A stretch of 64,000 nucleotides of DNA from Strigamia acuminata (lineage: Eukaryota > Arthropoda > Chilopoda > Geophilomorpha > Linotaeniidae): NCBI GenBank assembly GCA_949358305.1, contig OX442314.1, forward strand, positions 60,025,369-60,089,368, given 5' to 3'. Shown here piece after piece: positions 18,389-28,500 of this stretch. The notes below the pieces were generated by a model. The model saw nothing but the letters and a program-made list of their open reading frames with translations. It had not been told where the DNA came from and made no database searches. Position 1 is the stretch's first letter. Each line of letters starts with the position of its first letter. Made by a program: the position numbers and the translations under genes.

Positions 18389-19906
18389 TTAATCCTTCTT
18401 TTCGACGTCAGTCGAAACTTTCTCCTCCCTTTTCTCGACTTCAGCAGAAGTCAGAAAATCCGACTCTTCAGTCGCCTCTGTCGAGACGGCGGAAAACACG
18501 GCTTCCTCCGACGCTTCAATTTCCTCTGGGCTCGGAGGTGGGAACGGCAGATCCTCGAGCAACTCCGCCACGAAATCGACGACGGAAAGCAGCTCTTCGG
18601 CGTCCTCAAACTGAGCGTCGTCCGAAGTCTCGGACTTAGACGCGATAGGAGCGCTCGACACGTCGGTTACGACCGCTGGAGGATCCTCCACGGGTTTGGA
18701 CGACGCTTCTACGGCCTGTTGAAGCTTACGAGCTCGCCCTCGTGCCAAGATGTTGGTTCGCTGAGCCTTGGCAATTTCTTTCGCTCGGTCGAGCGTCAGA
18801 CAGCCTCGACCACGCGACATCGTTCTTGGTCGAACGATTTCCTCTTGTACCTCGCTTCCGGCACTTTCGACAGCTTGGACAGTTTCAGTAGAAACTTCGG
18901 AGTCCTCGGATGGTGGCGGCGACTGTCGAAGGAGTTCGACTCTTACACCAGCGTTGGCTTCAGCGCGGGTCCAGGTGAGGAAGCGCGGGTCGATGTACAC
19001 AGCCTCGCCGCGGCTGTTTAGAAACAATCGGCACTTGGGGCAGTGAGCCCAACATCGCTTCTCGTTAGGCTTAATGCCTTTCACCACGTGGGGCTGAACC
19101 TCCTTGCGCCACGGCTCCGAACGCGGTCGCGTTTTCCTTCCACGGCAATTTGGACAACGCATCAAAGAAGAACCTGCGGATGCACCGCAGCACCACCCAC
19201 AGCCGACGCAAAATGGGCAGATCGTCTCTGTTGCCTGGTCCGTCACGATGTTATCGTGAGGTATTCCGGCTGCCATGTCTCGTTCGCACTGCTCCTTGCG
19301 CAGGCGGGCCTTCTCGTCCTTCTTTCTTGCCTTGTTGGCTGCTCGGTACTCGCGGTTGCGAGAAACAGGCTCCGAATAACGCAAAGCGCCCGGCGGCGGC
19401 TCATTCCATCCGTATTCTGATGCAGAAGACTCAGCACCAGCAGGAAGATGTGTAACAGACGCTGATTGTCCCGTCACAGTCGGTGCAGCCGCATTCGACG
19501 TGTTGGCGACGGTGGGTGCCACGCTTGCAGTTGGCGGCCGAAATTCTGGCGAATGCGGGGCCAACGGGACGTTGATAACGTTCGCGGGCGGATACGCCAC
19601 CTGGGCCAGCGGGGCCAATTGCGCCGACTCATAAACGGTTGGCTGTGCAGATGTGGATGGGGCCTGCATCATCGCATTTAAATCGAGCGGAAGTCCGTCC
19701 GGATGGACGCTCAGCCAATTAAGCGTTGCGAGTTGCAGCGGCGTCAGGGCGTACATCGAGGCGGGCGCCGTCGGTATCGGTTGGGCCCTCATGTAAGCAC
19801 GTTCTGCTGAACGGCGTTGCTCGTCACTAGACGAGGTGGACGAGCTGGAGCTTTCATGTCGGTGTCGTCGATGACTCCGTTTTGAACGGTGCTTACCACT
19901 TCCCAT
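18389..19906 (-). CDS. E2 ORF3: Cys-cluster protein of unknown function
   Basis: 505 residues from the ATG at 19906, which directly follows TTTGCGTCTGCAG, a splice-acceptor-like sequence. In order: an RS/RH-rich basic start (residues 1-30) with a poly-Ser run; a Pro/Ala/Thr-rich linker; a charged helix-like stretch (about 180-215); two cysteine clusters, CPFCVGCGWCC plus CPNC (about 230-255) and CWAHCPKC (about 285-292), recalling zinc-binding CxxCxGxG repeats; and an acidic Glu/Ser-rich tail (about 420-505). There is no signal peptide or membrane segment, so it is not an envelope protein. Its place after integrase is where env lies in other Ty3/gypsy elements. A nucleic-acid-binding or regulatory role is inference only; I do not recognise the family. 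Confidence 0.75.
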   Translation of the reverse strand: MGSGKHRSKRSHRRHRHESSSSSTSSSDEQRRSAERAYMRAQPIPTAPASMYALTPLQLATLNWLSVHPDGLPLDLNAMMQAPSTSAQPTVYESAQLAPLAQVAYPPANVINVPLAPHSPEFRPPTASVAPTVANTSNAAAPTVTGQSASVTHLPAGAESSASEYGWNEPPPGALRYSEPVSRNREYRAANKARKKDEKARLRKEQCERDMAAGIPHDNIVTDQATETICPFCVGCGWCCGASAGSSLMRCPNCRGRKTRPRSEPWRKEVQPHVVKGIKPNEKRCWAHCPKCRLFLNSRGEAVYIDPRFLTWTRAEANAGVRVELLRQSPPPSEDSEVSTETVQAVESAGSEVQEEIVRPRTMSRGRGCLTLDRAKEIAKAQRTNILARGRARKLQQAVEASSKPVEDPPAVVTDVSSAPIASKSETSDDAQFEDAEELLSVVDFVAELLEDLPFPPPSPEEIEASEEAVFSAVSTEATEESDFLTSAEVEKREEKVSTDVEKKD

Positions 19907-20963
19907 CTGCAGACGCAAATAAATTATTTTATTAAAAATAATTCCACACTAAATAGTCATTCCTTGAGTCCAAAGAATTAAAACGTATTGTTCGCAACGA
20001 AAATACACAACTCGAGTTATTTATAACCCCTAACACGTGACACTAATGAGTCACATTCCCCTTGTGTTTATGACACGAGAATGGACTCGCCGACAAAGAT
20101 TTTCATCGAAAATCGCAACTTGTTGATTTTTCAAAAGAAAAATCCTTTTAGTTTCCTTAAACTATTTAATCCAACTTTTCGAATATCAAAGATAACTTTC
20201 GTATTAATTAATTAACACTTAGTCTAATAAATATCTCAAATCGAAAATTCACCGCTAAATAAATTATGCAAGCCTCGACCGCGACTTGATTTAAATAATT
20301 AGTGCCCACGTACTTAAACTTAATAAATAATTATTAAATTTAACCCAACTATTCGACTGAATAGCTAAACTTCCAGAGTGATTTAATGCCGATTCACGCT
20401 TATAACAGCACGTGAATTTATAACTTTTTTATCGGGACGCCGATATTTTACCAATTGTTGCGAACAATTTCTTAATTCTTTAGTCAAAGAATATTAACGA
20501 AAACTACTTACAATTAGAAGCTAATTTTCCGGTTTTGAAGTCGGCTGAATGAATTAGCGTCGAAATTCTCAAGTCGAACAAGTGAAGAGGAGACGAAAGG
20601 ACGAAGTCACTTGTATCCGCGTGTTTTTACGAAGTGTTTGTGTGCAATGAACCCTGGGAATTTTATTCCCTATTAATTGTCGGGTTCGAGGTTTAATCAC
20701 ACCTCGTAAGTCTCGTACCTTCGTAATTACGCGAGATTATCACTTTTCAAAGTAATTCTCTGTATTTTGGTTAAAATACATGTAAATACGATCAAAAAAT
20801 TAAAATATTCTACCGAATATTTAATTCATCGCAACAAATTCATATTTTTAATATAAATTTCCATAAATATCGTAATATCTTGTCCCCCGGTGTTGAGATT
20901 ATAAATCACTACACCTGTCAGACATGTAAATAATTACAGTCTTCAAGTTTTGAATAAAACTTA
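19907..20963 (-). other. E2 pol-ORF3 spacer
   Basis: About 1.06 kb, AT-rich with no long minus-strand ORF. It ends at the acceptor-like CTGCAG before ORF3, so it may be part of an intron in a subgenomic ORF3 mRNA. Confidence 0.5.
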
Positions 20964-22607
20964 TCAATTCCAACAGAACTTTGAGGCTTTTCCTCGTTGT
21001 TGGTATGGTTTTTTAAATACTGCAGTGATGTTTCGCACGAAATTTTCATCTGCATATTTAGGATTTGGCTTTCGTTCTCGTCGTGGACGAGTGCTGGTTC
21101 GTGGAACTATCGGTTGGGGTTTGCGGGGTTTTCGAGGCGGTTTCTTTGGAGCTTCGCCTCTTTTTAACGCCGCTTTCCTTTCTATAGCAGTTAATCGTTG
21201 TCTATGTCTATGTTTAGACTTAATGGGCGCAGATTTGTCAATTTGCACCGAAGTTGAGTCGGATAATTCCATTGGAATTTCTGAAGAAGTTTCAGGAATT
21301 AATTCCATTTCTTCAGCATCCGGAAGTTGATTACTTTCGTCCATCCATTTAGGATTTTCTTGAGGCGAGTAAGAGGCGGACTTTTGTCCTACTTTCCAAG
21401 TCTCAACCGGGTATGAGGGCGTATAGGGGTACAATGCTTTAATGTTCACTGATTTTTCAATCGAACCATCAGCTAATTTGCGTAATTTATACGCTCCGCC
21501 TGGAAGTACTTTAGTAATCTCCCACGGACCATCTCTCTTCTCTGCGAAACCAGCAGAAATATTTTTATCTGCGCACGAGAGAATGTGAGTTTGTTTCCAA
21601 ACTAAATCTCCAACTTCAAACTCCGTAATTACGAACTTTTGTTCGTGTATTTTCCTATGTCGTTCAAAATTCAATTGAATTCTGCGATGCATCTCTTGAT
21701 GCGATCTGCGCAATACATCCAATAGTACTCTGACATATTTTTCTGGATTTTCTTTGTCAAATGGATTGGCATGTTTAATAATCCTTGGGTCGAAAGGTAA
21801 TGTTACGATTCGTCCCGTGTTCAGTAACATCGGGCTTGAACGCGTTGCCGCTGAGACATTATTTCTCATCGCGAACGCGAATTCGTCTAAATATCGTGGC
21901 CATTGCGTGTGCACATCTGTGTACAAAGCCAGCATCGTCTTTATATCTCTATTGGCTCGCTCTGTCGGGTTCGCCTGGGCATGATACGTGCTCGTATGAG
22001 ACGGGCGAATGTTGTACATATCGCAATACTCATTGTAAATATCGGAAACAAATTGTTTTCCGTTATCGCTCACAATCTTTTTGGGGTGTCCCCATCTGTT
22101 TGTAACAGATCTTAATTCTTGAACGCGGTTAGCGCTCGTGGCTTTTGTCAAAGCCTTAATTTCAACGAACTTGGTACAATTGTCAATAATGACAAAAATA
22201 TACTGGTTTTGGGACCTTCCCGCGGGTTTTGGGCCCATCAAGTCCATGTTAATACATTCCCAAGGATTGGTCATGTTGTGTGGTGTGTACGGAGCTGCGT
22301 GCCTTTTCTGTTGAATAGGTTTGTACTGAGCACAGTGCGTGCAGCTTTTGACGTAGTTCCTGACACTTCTACTCATACCAGGCCAGAAATATATTAAACG
22401 AGTTTTTTCAAGCGTCTTACTCATCCCAGCGTGACCGCTTAGGGGGTGGCCATGACAAGCGAAGAGTACTCGCTTTACGAGTGCACTGGGTACAACGGCT
22501 TTAAAGCCGTTTCCCGAATCGTTTAATTCCTCTTCGAATGAAGGGTTAAAATAGATGATCATTTGATCACCATCAACTTCTTTTTTGTCTAAACAATAGT
22601 TTTCCAC
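20964..22607 (-). CDS. pol: E2 integrase region of Pol
   Basis: 547 codons in a frame -1 relative to the RT ORF, overlapping it by 19 bases. The integrase zinc motif is HGHPLSGH ... CTHC; the catalytic triad lies in blocks NMDLMGPKP, SDNGKQF and NPTERANRD; a GPY/F-like module (KRDGPWEITKV) follows, then a basic Pro-rich tail. The ORF opens at GTG, not ATG. I see no canonical slippery heptamer at the overlap, so the frame change is more likely a one-base indel in this copy than a programmed event. Length and motifs are normal for a Ty3/gypsy integrase. Confidence 0.88.
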   Translation of the reverse strand: MENYCLDKKEVDGDQMIIYFNPSFEEELNDSGNGFKAVVPSALVKRVLFACHGHPLSGHAGMSKTLEKTRLIYFWPGMSRSVRNYVKSCTHCAQYKPIQQKRHAAPYTPHNMTNPWECINMDLMGPKPAGRSQNQYIFVIIDNCTKFVEIKALTKATSANRVQELRSVTNRWGHPKKIVSDNGKQFVSDIYNEYCDMYNIRPSHTSTYHAQANPTERANRDIKTMLALYTDVHTQWPRYLDEFAFAMRNNVSAATRSSPMLLNTGRIVTLPFDPRIIKHANPFDKENPEKYVRVLLDVLRRSHQEMHRRIQLNFERHRKIHEQKFVITEFEVGDLVWKQTHILSCADKNISAGFAEKRDGPWEITKVLPGGAYKLRKLADGSIEKSVNIKALYPYTPSYPVETWKVGQKSASYSPQENPKWMDESNQLPDAEEMELIPETSSEIPMELSDSTSVQIDKSAPIKSKHRHRQRLTAIERKAALKRGEAPKKPPRKPRKPQPIVPRTSTRPRRERKPNPKYADENFVRNITAVFKKPYQQRGKASKFCWN

Positions 22608-24557
22608 TCTTTTATTTCGGATTGTGGTATCCCAACAACCTTGTCATTCAATAAATATTCTCGAATGCGTTTGCATTCAATATCTAGTAACTGAGCATCT
22701 ATTATTTCTCTCCTTGTAGGAGGGACTTCTTTAAGTACTTCAGTCAACGCACTGTACAAGGTTTCTTGTACTTCCTCCCCCTCCTTTTCTTCAGAACATT
22801 CTTTAGAATTTTCTGAAAAATAGGAACGCACACTAGCCAAAAATTCTCGTTTTTCTGGGGCACGATTTAATGAAACAGAAGGATTTCCGTCCCATTCAGG
22901 CCAATATTGTTTAATTTCGACAGGTTCCACATGATCTCGAAGAGGAATGTCTTCCTCTGTTAGTGGGGCTCTAGAAAGTGCATCTGCAACTTGATTAGCA
23001 GCACCTTTTCGAAAAACAATTTTAAAATTTCCACATTGGATTCTTAAGGCCCATCGGCCAAATTTCCCAGATGGTTCAGGCGTTCGCATCAACCATTTCA
23101 GTGCTTCTGCATCTGACTCTAAAGTGAATGTACCATATTCGAGATATGGTTTAAATCGATCAATAGCCCACACGACTGCGAGACATTCGAGTTCCGGCGT
23201 TGTATAACGCTTCTCCGCTCCACGTAAAACTCTGCTTGCATAAGCTACAGGTCTGGGTACAGAAATGTTTTTCTGCTTCTTTTCATCGAATATATCGACG
23301 TCTTGGCAAAGGACAGCTCCTAAGCCTTCATGTGAAGCGTCAGTCATGACAACAAATGGCAAAGTCATATCTGGTTTGTGTAGACAATTGTCACCACAAA
23401 GTAGCTCTTTAATTTTATTAAAAGCTTCTGTCTGCTCATTTCCCCATTCAAATGGAGTTTTCTCATTCATCATACGTGTGTATGGTGCGGCAATAGTTCC
23501 GTGATTTGGAACAAACTTCCTGAAGAAGTTAGTCATGCCGTGAAAGCGCTGAATGTTTTTAGCACACGTGGGGGTGGGAAATTTCATAATCGCCGATATT
23601 TTATCGGGATCACCGAAGAGACCTTCGGGTTTAATCCAGTGGCCCAAGAATTTTAATTCTGTGCGCCCAAAACGAGATTTTGCTTTATTTATTGTCATGT
23701 TGGCTTGGTTAAGCCTTTCTAGAACATCTCGAACGTGTTTGAGATGATCATCCCAATTATCTGAATATACAATTACGTCATCCAAATAAACTAACGCGTA
23801 GTCTTGTAAAGCTGAACCTAAAATGCCTTCCATCAGACGCTGGAAAGTACAAGGCGCATTGCAAAGGCCAAACGGCATTCGCACAAACTGATATGGACCA
23901 TTTGGCGTGTAAAATGCCGTCTTTGGACGATCTTCTTTACACATCTCGACTTGGTAGTAACCTTTGACAAGGTCAATTGACGTAAAATACCTAGCAGGAC
24001 CAGTATTATGCAATAACAGGTCAATGCTCGGCATCTGTATTACCTCGACTTCGGTGATGGCATTCAGCCACCGGTAGTCAATACACATCCTATACGAGCC
24101 GTCAGGCTTCGCAACGATGACTGGATGACTTAAAAATGGCCCTTTGGCCTTTTCAATCAGTCCATCCTGTTCAAGTTCTGCAGCTAGTTTGGTCATAATG
24201 GCTCTCTTGGCCGGGTTATACATTCTATACTGCATTTTGGGCAATGAATGCCCTTCCTTGAACTTAATACGATGCTGGGTCACGTTAGTGCACCCAACTT
24301 GATCTCGAAATACATTCGGTATCGAGTTAACCACTTCGCGAAGTGCTAGTCTTTGTTCTGGAGTGCAATCGCTCTCCTCAACTAATTTTTCATCCCAAGT
24401 CAACACAGGAGTGTCTGTTAACTCAATTGAGTTGAGAGCGGGCGATAGTCCTAAATAATCGAAAGTAATTCGATTCAACGGGGCGAGGGCCAAATTGGCT
24501 TCTTCCGATTCATAAGGGGCGGACCAATTAGGTTTATCTGCACAAGAGAACTCTTGT
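22589..24557 (-). CDS. pol: E2 reverse transcriptase-RNase H region of Pol (3' part after E3)
   Basis: E2 coding starts at 24557, where E3 is inserted; the apparent upstream extension to 24595 is E3 LTR. Blocks seen: the RT fingers and palm (FTSIDLVKGYYQVEM, catalytic Asp), VYLDDVIVYS with the YLDD box, RNase H (VVMTDASHEGLGAVL and ESDAEALKW), and a linker of about 100 residues to the stop at 22589-22591. The protease half is on the other side of E3 at 30825-31353. Apart from the insertion, both halves lie in the same reading phase, so E3 entered an open pol. Pol cannot be made whole from this copy. Confidence 0.9.
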
Positions 24558-24823
24558 TGTCGCATACCGACATTGTTGATTATACACATTATCAAATACC
24601 ATTGTATCCGATTTCACAATATTGAACAATTACTTGGTTGTCAGGCTCACAACCCTGACAACCAAATTGTTATTACCTTTTCCGAATATTAAATAAACAG
24701 TCTGACTCAAAATCTCTTTCAAGAAACATCTCACTAATGCCATGCCCAAAGACATGGCATTCTATTTCGGCCCCAAATCTTCAAGTATAAATCTATAAGT
24801 GGATCACACATACAGATCACACA
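24558..24823 (+). repeat. E3 5' LTR
   Basis: 266 bases, TGTCGCATACC...AGATCACACA. It holds two strong inverted repeats: TTGGTTGTCAGG / CCTGACAACCAA (24634-24645 and 24654-24665) and AATGCCATG / CATGGCATT (24736-24744 and 24753-24761), plus AATAAA and a TATAAAT-like word. Confidence 0.95.
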
Positions 24824-24824
24824 T

Positions 24825-24838
24825 TGGCGTCGTGATCG
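24825..24838 (+). other. E3 primer-binding site (tRNA not assigned)
   Basis: TGGCGTCGTGATCG begins one base after the LTR. TGG would pair with a tRNA CCA end. I could not match the remainder to a tRNA with certainty. Confidence 0.5.
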
Positions 24839-25073
24839 TTTCGAATTTGTGTTTTGACAATTCATCTGGCCTGAAAGATAAGTGTTTTTGCGCCATATTA
24901 TCGTGAAATAAATTCACTTATGCCTTTTATCAGTTTTGGAATGCGTATTCGACTGTAGTGTAAAGACTTTCATCAACATGGCAGTTGTGGATTCCGCACG
25001 ATTCACCAAGAGCGCAGAAGCAAACCATTGACGGCGAACATTCGGGACGTCGTCTGCTAATTTTTCCAGTTTC

Positions 25074-25259
25074 GCGAACGTCAGTCGAACGTCGCTTCAC
25101 CGCCTTTCAATGCGAACGTCGGTCGAACGTCGCTTCACCGCCTACCAACGCGAACGTTGGTCGAACGTCGTTTCATCGCCTTCCAACGCCAACGTCGATC
25201 GAGCATCGATTCGCCGCCTGTGAGTCCGACGCGAACGTCGGTTGAACATTGTATCACTG
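25074..25259 (+). repeat. 38-bp tandem repeat in the E3 leader
   Basis: About 4.5 copies of a 38-base unit, GCGAACGTCGGTCGAACGTC then GCTTCACCGCCTACCAAC, with substitutions increasing to the right. It lies in the untranslated leader upstream of gag-pol. Confidence 0.85.
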
Positions 25260-25562
25260 CACGAAATTGGATCCACCGCCGCTTTGCTCGAATGCTCCGT
25301 CGAATCGGGACCACAGGCATCTCAACGCCGGATGAACGTCGTTTTTTCTTGGTTATCTTCAGAATGCAGATAAGACTTTTGAATTTATTGTGTATTAATT
25401 TTCACTCGTGTCATTGATGAGGTTGGACGATGCGCAGTTCCAAGGCTTAGTGCCCATTGCACCCACGTCTTCCAAATGAGTCTTCACCAGTGGTCAGCGG
25501 CGATTTTTTGCATCACATCATCTTAAATCCTGGCGGACCCCACCGAGGATAACAAGGTGGTC

Positions 25563-28500
25563 ATGACTCTTCCCCCGGCGGCCCCTGCCGGTTCTGTTCC
25601 ACCAGCTTTATTGGGAATTCCCGTGCCTTTCGTGGGCTCCACTGCGGAGGATTGGGCACTCTATTTAGAGCATTTTGAGCAGTTGGTCTCTCTCAATGAC
25701 ATTCCTGCCTCAAAAAAGCGTGCTTTTCTTCTCTCAGTGGTTGGTGCACCTACATACCAACTAGCCCACAATTTATTTGCACCAAGCAAGCTCTCTAGCC
25801 AGACTTTCCTCGACATCACCAAGAAACTCCAGGAACATTTCACCCCTGCACCGAGGCCAGTGGTTCAGCGTCACTTGCTGGGTTCCCGCGTGCGTGCGCC
25901 AGATGAATCGATGAGCAACTACATCGCGGCATTGCGGGGCCTGGCGGAAAGGACTGGCGCCACGACAACGGATCAGATCGAGCAGCTGGTCCTTGACCAA
26001 TTAATCAGGGGAGTCGGTGTCGAGCAGCTCCGCCAGAAGCTACTTGGTGAAGAAAACCTGACCTTGGACAAGGCCTCATCAATGGCCATAGGTTTTCAGG
26101 CTGCCACTCAGGGCAACGCCATTTATAAGTCTTCCGCAACCGTTCCGATGCAACATTTTTCTGCAAACCACCCCCCCCAAGCAGCACTTTTCCAGCTTCA
26201 GACCACCGCCTCATCGAATCAGCAACCATCTAGGCCCAGGCTTCCATTCGCCAAATCAAGTGGCAGGTCCCCACGACAAGGGTTTCAGGACGGCTCCCGA
26301 ATGCCCGCGCAAGCAGCTGGACCACCAATGCGTCCAATGCAGCCTTCTGGGTCCAGGGCGTTGTGTAACGGATGCGGTCAGACACATGCTCGATCGGTCT
26401 GCCCTTTTCAGACCGCCGTGTGCCGCACGTGTGGCCGCACTGGACACATCGCTGCTGTTTGCAGAAATGGACAGCCATCGCCGCAGAACCTTCTCCGTGC
26501 CACACGATTTGGCCCTGGACAATCCACAACACCCCAAGCCACTGGGACTTTTGGTCGCCGACCGTCGCCGCCTCCTCGTTTTCGTCAGCTGACCTCACCT
26601 ATGAATTACGTGGCCGCACAGCCGATGTTGGGTCAGCAGTGGACAGTTGACGGGCCCCTCGACTTTCAGCATTCATCTATTGGCCAACCTGTGTCATCTG
26701 GGCCGCTTTCCAACGTGGTTAGCGGTCAGAACTCTAATGTCCCGCCATCAATTTTTTCACCCGCACCTATTTTAAATAATGCCAATGTCAATCAGGTATA
26801 TGCTAACGAACCTGGCCTAAATCCGGATTACTCACTATATTACCTCAAGAGTGACAAATGTCTACTCCCACCCATAGTGGTTGAGGCTCATGTTAATCAT
26901 ATTCTTCTCTATTTTCAGTTGGATACGGGGTCCGAGTACACCGTTATGGGATCAGATGCTTTGGCTTCCATCGAGCAACACAGTAACCAGGTGGTAAGGC
27001 GGTACCCTCCCGCGATTAATTTATTCGCGTACCCCCACGTTTCGATTCCTTTGCTGGGGATAGCTATGATGACAGTCACCGTCCAGGCCACCACAGTTAG
27101 GATGCCCATAGTGGTTACTCGTGACCCTGGTCCACCCGTCATGGGACGCGATTCAATCGCACGTTTTGGTTTAATACCGGGGTTGGCATATGCCTTTGAC
27201 GATGCATTGTGCATTAGCTCGTTAATTCATCAAGATGGCGAGAGCTTATCATCAATTGCACTTCATTTGACTGCTCTTTCGAGCGCCATACATAGCGTTT
27301 CACCTCAGGTTGGTCCCAACATTTTTAATTTATCGAAGGTCGAGTCGGCCTCCCTTCCTCAGTCTCCCGATGCAATTGCGCATTACATTATGCAAAAATA
27401 CGATGCAGTTTTCCAGCCTGGTATTGGGACTTACACAGGCCCCCCGGTTGATTTGCATGTTCAGCCGGGGACGCGCCCGTTGTTCTTTCGCCCGAGACCT
27501 ATCCCACATGCCAAGCGACCTTTGGTTGACCTGGCAATTGACCAATTGATTAGCCAGGGGGTTTTTCGGCCCATTCAGCATTCTGAGTGGGCCACCCCAT
27601 TGGTTGTTGTTACAAAGGCCAATGGGGGTTTGCGTTTGTGTGGGGATTATAGAGCTACCGTTAATCGATTTATTCTCCCTGATCCCTACCCCTTGCCATT
27701 GGTCGCTGACCTGTTAGCCGGGCTGGCCAACGCAAAGTATTTTACACTCTTAGACTTGAGGCAGGCTTATCAACAAATACCACTAACCGTCCGCTCATCG
27801 TTGCTGGTGGCGGTCAACACCCATCGAGGTCTTATGGCGGTTACGCGCTTGCCTTTCGGCACCGCACCGTCTTCCGGAATTTTCCAGCGCATAGTGGATG
27901 GAATTTTTCGGGGTGTGCCCTGGGTTTCCGTCTATCAAGACGACATACTAGTGGCGACCCCAACCCTGGAATTACATCTCCACACTCTAGTCCTAGTGTT
28001 CGACAAACTTGCCAACAAGGGCTTGCGAGTTTCGCATGACAAGTGTCAATTGGTGAAAACAAGTGTCCAATATTTGGGCCATTTCTTGACACAGCAGGGC
28101 ATCACCCCTGCCCTTTCTAAGGTGCAGGCTGTGCTAAATTGCCCTTCACCTACAACTGTCACCACACTCAAGTCCTTTCTTGGCATGGTCGTATACTATG
28201 CCTCCTACGTTCCGCGCATGGCCCACCTCTCCGCTCCCCTCTACGCGCTTTTGCAGAAGGAAGCGGAATGGGTGTGGGGCCCTAAGCAACAGGCGGCTTT
28301 TCAACAGCTAAAAGACATTTTAGCTTCGCCAGAGGTTCTCACCTACTATGATTTGACCAAACCACTATTGTTAATTTGTGATGCATCCCCTTATGGCCTT
28401 GGAGCCGTCCTTGCACACAAATTTAGTGATGGCTCAGAGCGTCCTGTTGCGTATGCGTCGCGTACCTTGTCTTCAGCTGAGCAGAATTATGCTCAGTTGG

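Noticed and set aside
18389-19906. E2 ORF3 as an env gene
   Set aside because: No signal peptide, furin site or membrane anchor; Cys clusters are CxxC type.
22589-22607. Programmed frameshift at the E2 RNase H/integrase overlap
   Set aside because: No X-XXY-YYZ heptamer in phase; an indel is simpler.
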